Of a DNA stretch of 63,253 bases, positions 44,400 to 53,053 are shown in pieces. The notes under the pieces are model-generated. The model was given only the letters and a program-made list of their open reading frames with translations, did no database searches and was not told the DNA's origin. The DNA lies in assembly GCA_022842885.1 (NCBI GenBank), contig JALHOR010000014.1, positions 5,806-69,058 of the forward strand, in the 5' to 3' direction. Position 1 is the stretch's first letter, and the number at the start of each line of letters is the position of its first letter. A program made the translations under genes and the position numbers. This DNA comes from Anaerolineae bacterium. Its GTDB lineage: Bacteria; Chloroflexota; Anaerolineae; Aggregatilineales; Phototrophicaceae.

Positions 44400-45587
44400 A
44401 TGGCAAAACGAATTGTTTTTTTGATGTCTGATACCGGGGGTGGGCATCGTGCCGCCGCCGAAGCCATCCGCGATGCGTTGTATATTCGCTATGGCAAAGA
44501 AAATATAGATGCCACTTTGATTGATGTGTTTCGGCTTAGTCGTTTCCCGATGAATTATATGCCAGAGTTCTATCCGTGGCTGGTCAACCGCAGCAAAGCC
44601 TCGTGGGCAATTGGCTATAACCTCTCCAACACTCGCGGCAGAGCCAATTTATTGGCACGCACCATGTATTACACCAACGCCCGCCGCTTTAAAAAAATGA
44701 TTCTGACGAATCCAGCCGATGTCGTGGTGTGTGTGCATTCAGTCATTACGCGGGCTGCCATGCGTGCTTATGATGTGCTGGAAATGCGCCCGCCTTTTAT
44801 CACCGTCGTCACCGATTTGGTGAGTACGCATTTTTTTTGGTACGACAAACAGGTAGAACGCTGCCTTGTCCCCACGCAGGCGGCTTATGACCGTGGTATC
44901 AACGCGGGGCTGAGACCAGACCAAATGCGAATCACGGGCTTGCCAGTAGACCCGCGCTTTATGGACTCATTGGGCAGCAAACAAGATGCCCGCGCCGAAT
45001 TGGGTTGGGTACCAGATAAACCCGCTATTTTGATGGTGGCTGGCGGCGATGGCATGGGACCCCTCTATGCAACTGCCCGCGCTATCAGCGAAAAACATTT
45101 GGATTGCCAACTCGCCATCATTGCCGGGCGCAACCGCGCTCTTAAAGAAAAATTGGAACAAACAGATTGGCAGCAACCGACGCATATTTACGGATTTGTT
45201 CGCAACATGCCGCGCTTGATGGCTGCCGCCGATATTCTGGTGACAAAAGCGGGTCCCGCCACGTTGACCGAAGCCGCCATTGCTGGCTTGCCGATGATTA
45301 TTAGCGATGCCATCCCCGGACAAGAAGATGGCAATGTGACCTACGTCGTGGAAAATAACGCCGGGGCATATGCGCCAGAGCCACGCCAAGTCGCGGATAC
45401 AGTGGCGGCGTGGCTGCATGAGGGCGCAGACGCATTGGCACAACGCACGGCGAATGCCCGCCGCATTGCCAATCCTAACGCTGTTTGGGAAATTGCCGAT
45501 GAAATTTGGCAGTGGGCGCAGCACGGGGCGCTGCCCGGCAAGCGTAAACGCCGCCGTCTACAGCGCAAACGTGAAAAACCGAACTAA
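44400..45587 (+). CDS. GT28 MGDG-synthase-like diacylglycerol glycosyltransferase
   Basis: A 395-residue GT-B enzyme of the MGDG synthase/UgtP family. The N-terminal domain shows SDTGGGHRAAAEAI, and the donor-binding C-terminal half has GPATLTEAAIAGLPMI and SDAIPGQEDGN. It transfers galactose or glucose from UDP-sugar to diacylglycerol, giving membrane glycolipid. It has no transmembrane segment and is probably a peripheral membrane protein; the basic C-terminal tail (KRKRRRLQRKREK) could aid membrane binding. GGAAGG stands nine bases before the ATG. Confidence 0.92.
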   Translation: MAKRIVFLMSDTGGGHRAAAEAIRDALYIRYGKENIDATLIDVFRLSRFPMNYMPEFYPWLVNRSKASWAIGYNLSNTRGRANLLARTMYYTNARRFKKMILTNPADVVVCVHSVITRAAMRAYDVLEMRPPFITVVTDLVSTHFFWYDKQVERCLVPTQAAYDRGINAGLRPDQMRITGLPVDPRFMDSLGSKQDARAELGWVPDKPAILMVAGGDGMGPLYATARAISEKHLDCQLAIIAGRNRALKEKLEQTDWQQPTHIYGFVRNMPRLMAAADILVTKAGPATLTEAAIAGLPMIISDAIPGQEDGNVTYVVENNAGAYAPEPRQVADTVAAWLHEGADALAQRTANARRIANPNAVWEIADEIWQWAQHGALPGKRKRRRLQRKREKPN

Positions 45588-45637
45588 ATCACGACGTTAT
45601 TTTTGTTTACTCGTTGCGAGGTTGGCAGTCCATCCTT

Positions 45638-45925
45638 ATGGAGATTACGTTTGATTTTGAGACCGAAGGTGTCGTTCAGGAAGACCCATTTCTCGATTCG
45701 TATGAATTGGCACTGCTGTTTGAACAAACGCGCCAAGAGATTGAATCTGGGCTACGGCGCAAATTGCACCAAGTGATATGCGCGGAACATGGGCAACCAC
45801 CGCGCATTACCATCAGCGGGCGTTACAACCATGATAGCGAACAAATGGACATTCAATATCATATTGATACATGCTGCCAAATGTTTCTGGTGCGGGTGGT
45901 GAAAATGTTGAATGTGCAGGGCTGA
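45638..45925 (+). CDS. Conserved hypothetical protein, small
   Basis: A 95-residue acidic protein (MEITFDFETEG start; ELALLFEQTRQEIESGL helix; then CAEHGQPPRITISGRYNHD and a pair of adjacent cysteines in TCCQMF). No known domain was recognised. It has no signal peptide or membrane segment. It sits between the GT28 gene and a membrane-anchored protein, same direction. The ATG at 45638 is used; in-frame starts further left are also open. Confidence 0.55.
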   Translation: MEITFDFETEGVVQEDPFLDSYELALLFEQTRQEIESGLRRKLHQVICAEHGQPPRITISGRYNHDSEQMDIQYHIDTCCQMFLVRVVKMLNVQG

Positions 45926-46041
45926 CAGCGGCGTTCAATAGCTGTTGAATCGTCGGGTAATTTGATTTGGAAAGTGCAGCAATTCGGCGTATAGTAAATA
46001 GAGAGTTTGTTCATTGGTTTGCACTGTTTTTGGGGCAAGTT

Positions 46042-47475
46042 ATGCGTAAGTGGTTTACTGTGATGTGGCTGTGGTTACTGGCACTGCCGATAAGCGCCCA
46101 ATCAACACCGCGCAATTATGTGGTGTCTATCCCCAATTCTGGGTATACCTTCAACGACGATACCAGCCAATTTACGTTGGAAATCAGCGTAACGAATCGG
46201 GGTGGTGACGCTCTGAGCGAAACAGTGGTAGAACTGCTGGGACCCAATAACACAATTTTAAATGCCGATGAGGATACCAATATCCTGCAACCCCTCAAGC
46301 AAAATGAGACGGTGCGGCTGCAATTCCCGTTTGAAACGCGCGATTTCCCGCCGGGCAGCACCCAAATTTTTCGGGTTCAAGTCGGCATTGATTTATATGA
46401 ACTAGCCGGCACACCCATCGCTGAAGACAATACGGCACTCATCAGTGTGCCTATCCCAGAAAATTTGCCTCCCGCCATTGAACCTACTCAAGAGACACCC
46501 CCGACTTCGGACTCAGCCGATAATCCTACTCCCAACCCATTGAGCAATTTCGCCTTGCCACAAATTGAATTTGCCGCCGATGGCGCGATTATTGTGAATG
46601 GGACTCGCTATGAACGCAACCAAATTTTAATGGGTGCGGGCGCGGTTGTTTTTGTGGTGATTCTGATTTGGTTGTTATTAACGGTGGTGCGTTTGGTGTT
46701 CCGCCGTCCGGCACGCTTCCCGGTGTGGCAGCCCGCCTATGCCATGATGCCCACCATGGATCCCAATTCGACCATTGGCAGGCGGCAAGGTTGGCAGCAG
46801 CACGCGCAAAATGGCACGATTTTGGCAGCCGCAACCGAAGGCAATTTGCATCCGATTAAACTGCTGCTGAGTCAAGATGGCAGCTATATGAAGCACTGGC
46901 GCATGACTGCCTTGCGCGTCAGCCAGTATGATAGTTATGGGCGCGTGGGACGCAGCGAAACCTTTGCGGATGCCAAACTGCTGCGCCGCCTGAATCGGGT
47001 GCTGGCACAGCATGACAAGCTAGATAACAACGCCCTCAGTAGAAAACTGCGCCCGATTGCCCGTTTATTAGTCCAACAATTTCGGGCAAAAGTCAGTAAA
47101 CGCAACTTGTATCTGCCGGTGGCGTTGGATATACGCTTCGATGGCAAACCGAGTGAGATTCGTATCGTGTTCGAGTTATACCAATGTTCAAAACAGGCTT
47201 GGCATCGGCTTGATAGATGGGAACCGACGATGGCGATTGTCGGCAGCAAATTATTGGAGAACTATACCTATACGGTGCATGGCATGAGTGGCGGTGAAAC
47301 GATACGCGAATTTTTTGCCCGCCTGCCCGAAGACATGGAATGGTTGCTAGGCGAAGTGATTCGCAGTCGCGGCGTTGTGCCACACGATGCCCCCCAACCA
47401 CAGGCTTTCGATGTGCCGGATACGCTCTCTGGTTTACAACCTGTCGGCAATGATTATCGAGTGCCAACGGCATAG
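46042..47475 (+). CDS. Membrane-anchored protein with extracellular CARDB-like domain
   Basis: A signal peptide (about residues 1-20, WLWLLALPISAQS) leads into an Ig-like, CARDB-like domain (about 25-140), a Pro/Thr linker, a transmembrane segment near residues 203-222 (GAVVFVVILIWLLLTVVRLVF) and a C-terminal region of about 250 residues on the other side with basic patches and a GGETIREFFARLPEDMEWLL motif that I do not recognise. The layout resembles a signal-relaying receptor, but there is no kinase. GGGGCAAG stands before the ATG at 46042. Confidence 0.7.
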   Translation: MRKWFTVMWLWLLALPISAQSTPRNYVVSIPNSGYTFNDDTSQFTLEISVTNRGGDALSETVVELLGPNNTILNADEDTNILQPLKQNETVRLQFPFETRDFPPGSTQIFRVQVGIDLYELAGTPIAEDNTALISVPIPENLPPAIEPTQETPPTSDSADNPTPNPLSNFALPQIEFAADGAIIVNGTRYERNQILMGAGAVVFVVILIWLLLTVVRLVFRRPARFPVWQPAYAMMPTMDPNSTIGRRQGWQQHAQNGTILAAATEGNLHPIKLLLSQDGSYMKHWRMTALRVSQYDSYGRVGRSETFADAKLLRRLNRVLAQHDKLDNNALSRKLRPIARLLVQQFRAKVSKRNLYLPVALDIRFDGKPSEIRIVFELYQCSKQAWHRLDRWEPTMAIVGSKLLENYTYTVHGMSGGETIREFFARLPEDMEWLLGEVIRSRGVVPHDAPQPQAFDVPDTLSGLQPVGNDYRVPTA

Positions 47476-47516
47476 TTTGCCGATTAGCCGATTAGCACTT
47501 TGGAAAAGAAAAGCTA

Positions 47517-47933
47517 ATGTCCGAAAAACAGCTTGTTGTTGTGATAGACATTGGCGGCGAAGGTCGGTATCCAGAGGCAATTAATATCAATCCATTTGCA
47601 GTCTATATGCATCAGGCATTAGGGCAAGAGGGGGAAAAAATTCCTAACCTCGTCCGAGCATTTGGTGAATATTTACCATTTGCGAGTAATTCAGTAGATC
47701 GGATTATTGTTGAAAGTAGCCCTATTTCGCCGCGAATGGCTCATGAAATCGTCCGTACTATCAAGCCTAAAGGCAGTATTGGTCTCTATCATCCCACGGA
47801 TTATTTGCAGAAACGCAATGTTCACTTACAAGTTGCTGAGATGATGACAATAGTGTCCATCGCCCAACATAATGAAATAGCCCAAGGTATTGCTATGACA
47901 CGCACAGAGATTCTTTTGGGAGAGGTCAAATGA
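47517..47933 (+). CDS. Methyltransferase-like protein, small
   Basis: A 138-residue protein with VVVIDIGGEGRYPEAININP and LPFASNSVDRIIVESSP, IKPKGSIGLYHP, the fold elements of the second half of a class I methyltransferase; similar proteins occur in polymorphic toxin loci. The N-terminal cofactor glycine motif is partly present (DIGGEG). Whether it is an active enzyme is uncertain. The next gene overlaps its stop by four bases (ATGA), so they are co-translated. Base composition is more AT-rich than in the neighbours. Confidence 0.5.
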   Translation: MSEKQLVVVIDIGGEGRYPEAININPFAVYMHQALGQEGEKIPNLVRAFGEYLPFASNSVDRIIVESSPISPRMAHEIVRTIKPKGSIGLYHPTDYLQKRNVHLQVAEMMTIVSIAQHNEIAQGIAMTRTEILLGEVK

Positions 47934-48355
47934 CATATCACATTCATGCTATCCCCAATCATTTCCAAGTCTTGTTAGATGATGCCCCCAGTAATTGCAT
48001 TGCTTTGGCTGAAAAACCTGTTTATCGTGAAGATGTCCTTAATCATGGTTTATGGCTTGTGTTGGTATTTGCTGAATGGAGCGCCCGCGATTATTCTATG
48101 ATTGAGGTTGCACTCCAAACAGCAAAACAATTAGAAGAACAGCATATCAAAGTCGGGATTCGTCCTTTTGATGAGTACACGGAAATAGCGACTTGGTGTG
48201 CCGATGTTGACCGTCCGCTTGGTATATTTCAAACTCCGTTGTGGTTAATTCTTTATGAGGGACAATTGATTAAACAATTTTCCCGTTTTTGTGATGAAAA
48301 AACCTTGGTCAGCATTATGACCGATATTCAAATCCCGGTTTTGAAAGTTGAGTAG
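47930..48355 (+). CDS. Thioredoxin-fold-like protein lacking the CxxC motif
   Basis: A 141-residue protein. The middle reads LWLVLVFAEWSARDYSMI, then a cis-Pro loop QTPLWLILYEGQLIKQF, the pattern of a thioredoxin fold; where thioredoxin has WCGPC this protein has WSARD, so no dithiol is available. It is translationally coupled to the methyltransferase-like gene. It could be an immunity-like or scaffold protein. The call rests on pattern recognition only. Confidence 0.4.
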   Translation: MTYHIHAIPNHFQVLLDDAPSNCIALAEKPVYREDVLNHGLWLVLVFAEWSARDYSMIEVALQTAKQLEEQHIKVGIRPFDEYTEIATWCADVDRPLGIFQTPLWLILYEGQLIKQFSRFCDEKTLVSIMTDIQIPVLKVE

Positions 48356-48369
48356 AAAAGCAGCATATC

Positions 48370-48435
48370 ATGTCTCGCAAAGTCAAAATTGGGGCTGTCC
48401 AAATAGATTTAAGTCGAACAATTAATCTGTGCTGA
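48370..48435 (+). pseudogene. Short remnant, possibly of a nitrilase-like gene
   Basis: ATG at 48370 begins MSRKVKIGAVQIDLSRTINL and stops after 21 residues. KVKIGAVQ resembles the N-terminus of carbon-nitrogen hydrolases. The rest of the 438-bp gap before rnj holds no open frame and only a hairpin near its end. Very uncertain. Confidence 0.2.
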
Positions 48436-48738
48436 AACATGAATTGCCGATGCGGTATACACCCCATCCGTAATTTCTCTGCAATCTTTTTGTGTTTTGG
48501 TGTATGATAAAATGCGATGGGTGAGATTTTGTTGTTAAAACCAATTGTGATTAGTTTAGATCTTATCATTGTGCCATGCTGATTTTTAGTTCGTCATACA
48601 AATAAGCCACTGATTCGCGGGTCATCATCACATCATCACGCCTATAATTCAGCCGGGGTGTGGCTGCTGCAAACAACACCCAAATAAACGAAATAATTTT
48701 GTTGCGAGGCTTTTAAAGCAGTCTTTGTATTTACCTAG

Positions 48739-48773
48739 ACCGACGGACAACACGGAAAATTTGTCTGGTCGGT
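48739..48773 (+). promoter_or_regulatory. Hairpin in the rnj leader
   Basis: Arms accgacggacaa (48739-48750) and ttgtctggtcggt (48761-48773) form a 12-bp stem with one wobble and one bulge, loop of ten, ending 20 bases before the rnj ATG. It may control rnj expression or stability; a terminator is less likely because the T-run is weak. Confidence 0.5.
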
Positions 48774-48793
48774 AATTTTGTATTGGAGTTGAT

Positions 48794-50446
48794 ATGGCAA
48801 AAGGCAAGTTACGCATTATTCCATTAGGCGGGTTGGGCGAAATTGGCAAAAATATGACGGTGTTTGAGATGGGGAATGACGCCCTAATTTTGGATACTGG
48901 CATTATGTTCCCCGCCAATGATATGCACGGTGTAGACTACATTATCCCCGAACTCACCTATCTACTAGAACGAAAAGACCTCAAAATTCATGGCATTTTG
49001 TATACGCACGGACACGAAGACCACATCGGGGCGGTAGACCATGTGGTGAAGGCGCTGCCCAGTGGCATTCCCTTGTATGCTACGCCGCTGACTGCCGGCT
49101 TGTTGGAATATAAATTGCGCGATGCGGGGCTGCGCGATACGGTGGTCAAAACCTTCAAAGCCGGGGATATGCTCCAGATTGGACCCTTCAAGATTGAAGC
49201 GTTCCATATGACGCACAGCATCCCGGATTGTGTCGGTTTCGCGTTTGATACGCCGCATGGCTTAATTGTGCATACGGGCGATTATAAATTTGACAATACA
49301 CCTGTAGACGGGCGCAAACCGGATTATGCCCGGCTAGCACGCTACGGCGAAAAAGGTGTCAAACTGCTCATGGCAGATAGCACCAATTCTGACCAAGATG
49401 GCTGGACGCCTTCGGAAGCCATCATTGAACCGGCGTTTGAGCGCGTGTTTAAAGAGGCAAAAGGGCGCATCATGGTAGCGACTTTCGCCTCGTTGATGTC
49501 CCGCATTCAGCAGGTGGCGAATGTCAGCAAAAAAGTGGGACGCAAGATGGTGATTTATGGGCATACCATGCGCGAGTATACCAAAATTGCCATGCGCTTA
49601 GGCTATCTGGAAATTCCCGAAAGTATTGTGCTGGATGCGGGCAGAATCAGCAGTGTTGAACCGCATAAATTGGTATTCATGATTACGGGCAGCCAAGGTG
49701 AGCCATCGGCAGTGTTGAGCAAATTGGCGACGGGCAAACAGCGCAATTTGGAAGTGCAAGAAGGTGATACGATTATTTTGTCATCGCACCCCATCCCCGG
49801 CAATGAAGAAATGGTCTATCGCACGATTAACCGCTTAATTGAACGCGGTGCCAATGTGATTTATGACCCCTTAGAAGATGTGCATGTATCGGGTCACTGC
49901 CGCCGCGAAGAAATGCGCCTGATGATTAACCTGACGCAACCTCAATATATTTTGCCCGTGCATGGCGAAGCGCGGCATCTGCGGCAGCATGGCAAATTAG
50001 CCGTTGAAGCGGGCGTTGCCGCGAATCATGTCATTATCTCGGAAAATGGCGTGGTGATTGATGTGGATAGAAACGGGGTTCGCAAGACCAATGAGCGCAT
50101 TTCTGCCGGATATGTCTTTGTGGACGGCAATGGCGTAGGCGATATTGGACGCGCTGTGATTCATGACCGCGAAGTGTTGGCACGCGATGGCTTTTTCTTG
50201 GTTGCGGTCAGTGTGGATAAAAACACGGGCAAACTGTTAAAAGCCCCTGATATTATCTCACGCGGGTTTGTGTATTTGCGTGAAGCCGATGACCTGTTGG
50301 ACAGCGTGCGCGATACCGTGCAGCAAGTGATTGAAAATAATCGCAACGGACGCCGCCAAGAGGCGCTGGAAGAAAGTTTGGGGCGTTTGCTCTACAACGA
50401 AACGCGCCGCCGCCCGATGGTGTTCAGCATCGTAAATGAAATCTAA
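48794..50446 (+). CDS. rnj: Ribonuclease J
   Basis: A 550-residue beta-CASP ribonuclease of the metallo-beta-lactamase superfamily, acting as 5'-3' exonuclease and endonuclease in mRNA turnover. The zinc ligands are His72-x-His74-x-Asp76-His77 in THGHEDHIG, with HTGDYKFD and MADSTNSDQDG further on; the beta-CASP motifs follow (TFASLMSRIQQ, ITGSQGEPSA, PVHGEARHL). Length is normal. Its last 55 bases, including TAA, are repeated exactly at 53054-53108, and the island between begins immediately after the stop. The hairpin at 48739 lies in its leader. Confidence 0.95.
   Translation: MAKGKLRIIPLGGLGEIGKNMTVFEMGNDALILDTGIMFPANDMHGVDYIIPELTYLLERKDLKIHGILYTHGHEDHIGAVDHVVKALPSGIPLYATPLTAGLLEYKLRDAGLRDTVVKTFKAGDMLQIGPFKIEAFHMTHSIPDCVGFAFDTPHGLIVHTGDYKFDNTPVDGRKPDYARLARYGEKGVKLLMADSTNSDQDGWTPSEAIIEPAFERVFKEAKGRIMVATFASLMSRIQQVANVSKKVGRKMVIYGHTMREYTKIAMRLGYLEIPESIVLDAGRISSVEPHKLVFMITGSQGEPSAVLSKLATGKQRNLEVQEGDTIILSSHPIPGNEEMVYRTINRLIERGANVIYDPLEDVHVSGHCRREEMRLMINLTQPQYILPVHGEARHLRQHGKLAVEAGVAANHVIISENGVVIDVDRNGVRKTNERISAGYVFVDGNGVGDIGRAVIHDREVLARDGFFLVAVSVDKNTGKLLKAPDIISRGFVYLREADDLLDSVRDTVQQVIENNRNGRRQEALEESLGRLLYNETRRRPMVFSIVNEI
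50392..50446 (+). repeat. 55-bp direct repeat, left copy (end of rnj)
   Basis: The last 55 bases of rnj, from CTACAACGAAACGC through the TAA stop, recur perfectly at 53054-53108. This is the left boundary of the island and is still the functional gene end. Confidence 0.97.
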
Positions 50447-50461
50447 CATTAATACGAATTA

Positions 50462-50495
50462 GGAGTAAAACCAAAAATAATTTTGGTTTTACTCC
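50462..50495. terminator. Perfect 15-bp hairpin after the island operon
   Basis: GGAGTAAAACCAAAA (50462-50476) and TTTTGGTTTTACTCC (50481-50495) pair without mismatch across ATAA. It stands 10-40 bases beyond the MBL gene stop and 15 beyond the rnj stop, so it could terminate both. The run of T after it is weak on either strand, so another role such as an element end is possible. Confidence 0.6.
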
Positions 50496-50504
50496 AAAAA
50501 TAAA

Positions 50505-51242
50505 TTAAACAGAAGAATCACTATGTAATCTTATCAATTGACCTTCATACATCAATTTAATGTTTGATTTAGTAAATATAAATCTAGTTTGTTCATAGTG
50601 AACAATCCAAATAGAACAATCTGGTACTAATTTTGCAAAATCTTGAACTTCTTCAAATGAAGAGTGATCATGTGTACCATAATCACGGGCATCAATAATA
50701 GCATTTGGTTGTTTTGTAATCTCTCTAAATAAATTTTCGTCATAAGGACTATCGGCACTATATCCCAAAATATTTATTCCTTTATAATATAATAAAATAC
50801 CATAACAAAGATATGAGTGTTTTGTTTTTATAGGTCGAATTTCCAAACCATTTCCGGCATCTATTAATCCATCATGCTGTGGAGCAACCCATTCAGCCAG
50901 TTGATTAATATTAACTGTTGGATCATGCATCCGATAAGTTTTTACAATATCTAATACGTCTGCATGTCCTAAAACTCGCGGTTTTCCACCAAGATTAGAT
51001 AGAATATTTAGCATTATTGGCAAATCACCAGTATGATCCATGTGATTATGTGTTATATAAATTGTTGACGGTATAATGCCATCTAAATATTTGAGACATG
51101 ATAAAGCAACACCTGCACCAGCATCTATGAGCAATTTTGGTTCTCCATTTATCAAAATGACAAATGAAGTGCTTGATATTCCTTTCATTACATAGGAAGC
51201 GCCCTTACCAACACCCAGACATAAAATATCAATATTATTCAT
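50505..51242 (-). CDS. Metallo-beta-lactamase-fold hydrolase of the SIR2 cassette
   Basis: A 245-residue MBL-fold protein with the complete zinc motif His65-x-His67-x-Asp69-His70 (THNHMDHTGD) and later ligands in IKTKHSYLCYG, LGYSADSPYDE and THDHSSFEE. It resembles RNase Z-like and cyclic-nucleotide phosphodiesterase MBL proteins rather than true lactamases. Its ATG overlaps the SIR2 stop by eight bases, so the two are co-translated and probably functionally paired. I propose, as inference, that it cleaves or modifies a nucleotide product or signal linked to SIR2. The gene is AT-rich, unlike rnj and lon. Confidence 0.85.
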   Translation of the reverse strand: MNNIDILCLGVGKGASYVMKGISSTSFVILINGEPKLLIDAGAGVALSCLKYLDGIIPSTIYITHNHMDHTGDLPIMLNILSNLGGKPRVLGHADVLDIVKTYRMHDPTVNINQLAEWVAPQHDGLIDAGNGLEIRPIKTKHSYLCYGILLYYKGINILGYSADSPYDENLFREITKQPNAIIDARDYGTHDHSSFEEVQDFAKLVPDCSIWIVHYEQTRFIFTKSNIKLMYEGQLIRLHSDSSV

Positions 51243-52875
51243 TATCGATTCTAACCTTTGTTTTTGCTAGAGCGATCAAAGCTTGGATAGATTGTATAGT
51301 TGCAGCTTCATTTAAAGAAGATGACCAAAAACGTTCAAACTGATATACCCGATCTTTGACTTCACTTGTGTTAATTTGGATAATATGAATTTCAAAATAA
51401 TTTATAGTAGCTTGAGACGCATATGCGAGTGCTACATCACTTTCCGGTTGTTCTACGTTTTTAGTTTCATTAAATATCAGTGCAAAACTAGCCGAATATA
51501 TATCTCGTAATTCTTGTGCTGTTAAATGGGGCAGCAATCGTACTTCTAAGTTAGGTTTGTTTACCAACTGGAGTAAGTACTCATAACGTTGTATAGTTTT
51601 TGCTAATTCATTATCGGTGGTTTGAAATGCGTTTTTTAATTCCGATTCTAAAAATATTATACGAATATTGAGTTCGCCTGTATCCAAACGTTTTTCCAAG
51701 TTTTCTTTTCGCTGTAACATCTTATCCATAACTTTGTCCACGAAAAGCTTATCAGTATATCGTTCTTGAAGTCCCTTTCGGGTTGATACCTCTAGCGATT
51801 CTAATGTAGTTACTGCATTTGTCAGGCTTGGTGTTAGAAAACAGATACTTCTTGCTGTTGTTTCACGTTCTAATTGCCTTTCAAGATATTCCACACGCCT
51901 ATCAGATAAATAAGATTGCCCCCATTTTTTCCCAGGCTTAGGTTCATCTGTAAATACCCCTGCATTTAAAAATGCAATAAATTCCCATACTTGGCTATGA
52001 ACATTATCAGGCTCATACTCAATGTAACGAAGATTTAACTCGCTTGAAAGATGCTCTCGCAAAGCCTTTAATGAAGGATCTTTAGGAACAAGGGCATAGT
52101 GGGTATAGGGTAATGACCCACCCCATTCTTGAACAAGATTAAGTAATATACGAGCATAACCCTCTGAGTAAGCAACTGAGCTGCCTAAAAACAAAACCGT
52201 ATTGTTTCGGAATATACTTTCCATAAAATCGCGCAGTGTTTTGGTTGCTGGTGGAATATTTTTAATTAGTTTTATTCCATCTGCCTCATATCCATAATGC
52301 CGATATAGATCACTCAATCCAAAAGGTATTGTATCTGGACGTGTTATATCTCCGTGAAGTTTTAAGATGAAGCCTCTTTCAGGTTCAGCTAAAAAAATTC
52401 TGAAAGCATCTATGTCTCTAGCTGTGAACATTTCAATATCTGGTGCAACAAACTTTTCAAGAAATCTATCATAATTTGTGGTAAGAATTCGTTTGAAATT
52501 AACCATTCGAAGTAATCGATGCCCGATGGATTCTTGAATTTGAGCGTCAATAGGCTCTAAAATTGCTCTTATACCCACATAAAAAGGATAATCACCCATC
52601 TCCTCTCGTAATTCTCTTGCAGCTCTTTCAAGTGCTTTTGAATTAGTTTTACCAGCATCTAGCAAAATACGAATGATGTTTTCAGATTCACTGTTGAAGT
52701 TAGCTCTTTCTAAAAGAGCCTCTAGTAATTGTCTGTAATCCGGTAGTGATGATATACCTGTGCCAATAAACTGAGCAGATTTTGATAAACCGGCACCAAT
52801 TATAGGTATCACTTTTTTAGCTTTTATTTGATTGATTAGGTTTTGTGGAGGAGGTGCAACGGGAACTCTAATCAT
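51235..52875 (-). CDS. SIR2-domain protein, probable NAD-consuming defence effector
   Basis: The N-terminal half is a SIR2-type NAD-binding domain: IIGAGLS (residues 27-31 are GAGLS), ILTTNYDRFLEKF, the catalytic His174 in KLHGDI and VLFLGSSVAYSEG. SIR2-type proteins in defence systems (Thoeris-like, DSR, SIR2-HerA) destroy NAD during infection. The C-terminal half (about 330-546, beginning SICFLTPSLTNAV) contains IRIIFLESEL and VRLLPHLTAQELRDIYSASF, an alpha/beta region I do not recognise; it may be a sensor. The ATG at 52875 is used because the TTG at 52887 lacks a good site. AT-rich; the MBL gene follows with an eight-base overlap. Confidence 0.85.
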   Translation of the reverse strand: MIRVPVAPPPQNLINQIKAKKVIPIIGAGLSKSAQFIGTGISSLPDYRQLLEALLERANFNSESENIIRILLDAGKTNSKALERAARELREEMGDYPFYVGIRAILEPIDAQIQESIGHRLLRMVNFKRILTTNYDRFLEKFVAPDIEMFTARDIDAFRIFLAEPERGFILKLHGDITRPDTIPFGLSDLYRHYGYEADGIKLIKNIPPATKTLRDFMESIFRNNTVLFLGSSVAYSEGYARILLNLVQEWGGSLPYTHYALVPKDPSLKALREHLSSELNLRYIEYEPDNVHSQVWEFIAFLNAGVFTDEPKPGKKWGQSYLSDRRVEYLERQLERETTARSICFLTPSLTNAVTTLESLEVSTRKGLQERYTDKLFVDKVMDKMLQRKENLEKRLDTGELNIRIIFLESELKNAFQTTDNELAKTIQRYEYLLQLVNKPNLEVRLLPHLTAQELRDIYSASFALIFNETKNVEQPESDVALAYASQATINYFEIHIIQINTSEVKDRVYQFERFWSSSLNEAATIQSIQALIALAKTKVRIDNE

Positions 52876-52918
52876 AATATTTCTCAACCTATTCGGGATA
52901 ATGATAATTTATTGTTAA

Positions 52919-52966
52919 AGTATAGGTCTTAAATATTTAATTGAGATTATGAAATGTTTAACATTT
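52919..52966 (-). promoter_or_regulatory. Candidate promoter and operator of the SIR2-MBL operon
   Basis: On the minus strand a -10-like TATACT lies at 52924-52919, about 45 bases before the SIR2 start. No good -35 is seen. A 7-bp inverted repeat AAATGTT-T-AACATTT (52952-52966) sits just upstream, where a regulator could bind. AT-rich background makes chance matches likely. Confidence 0.35.
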
Positions 52967-53053
52967 ATATATTTACAGATTTTAAATATATCTTTATTAA
53001 TTTTATATGTTTAAAAATAAAAATCCGTCCTATTTGATGTTATTTACTACGCA

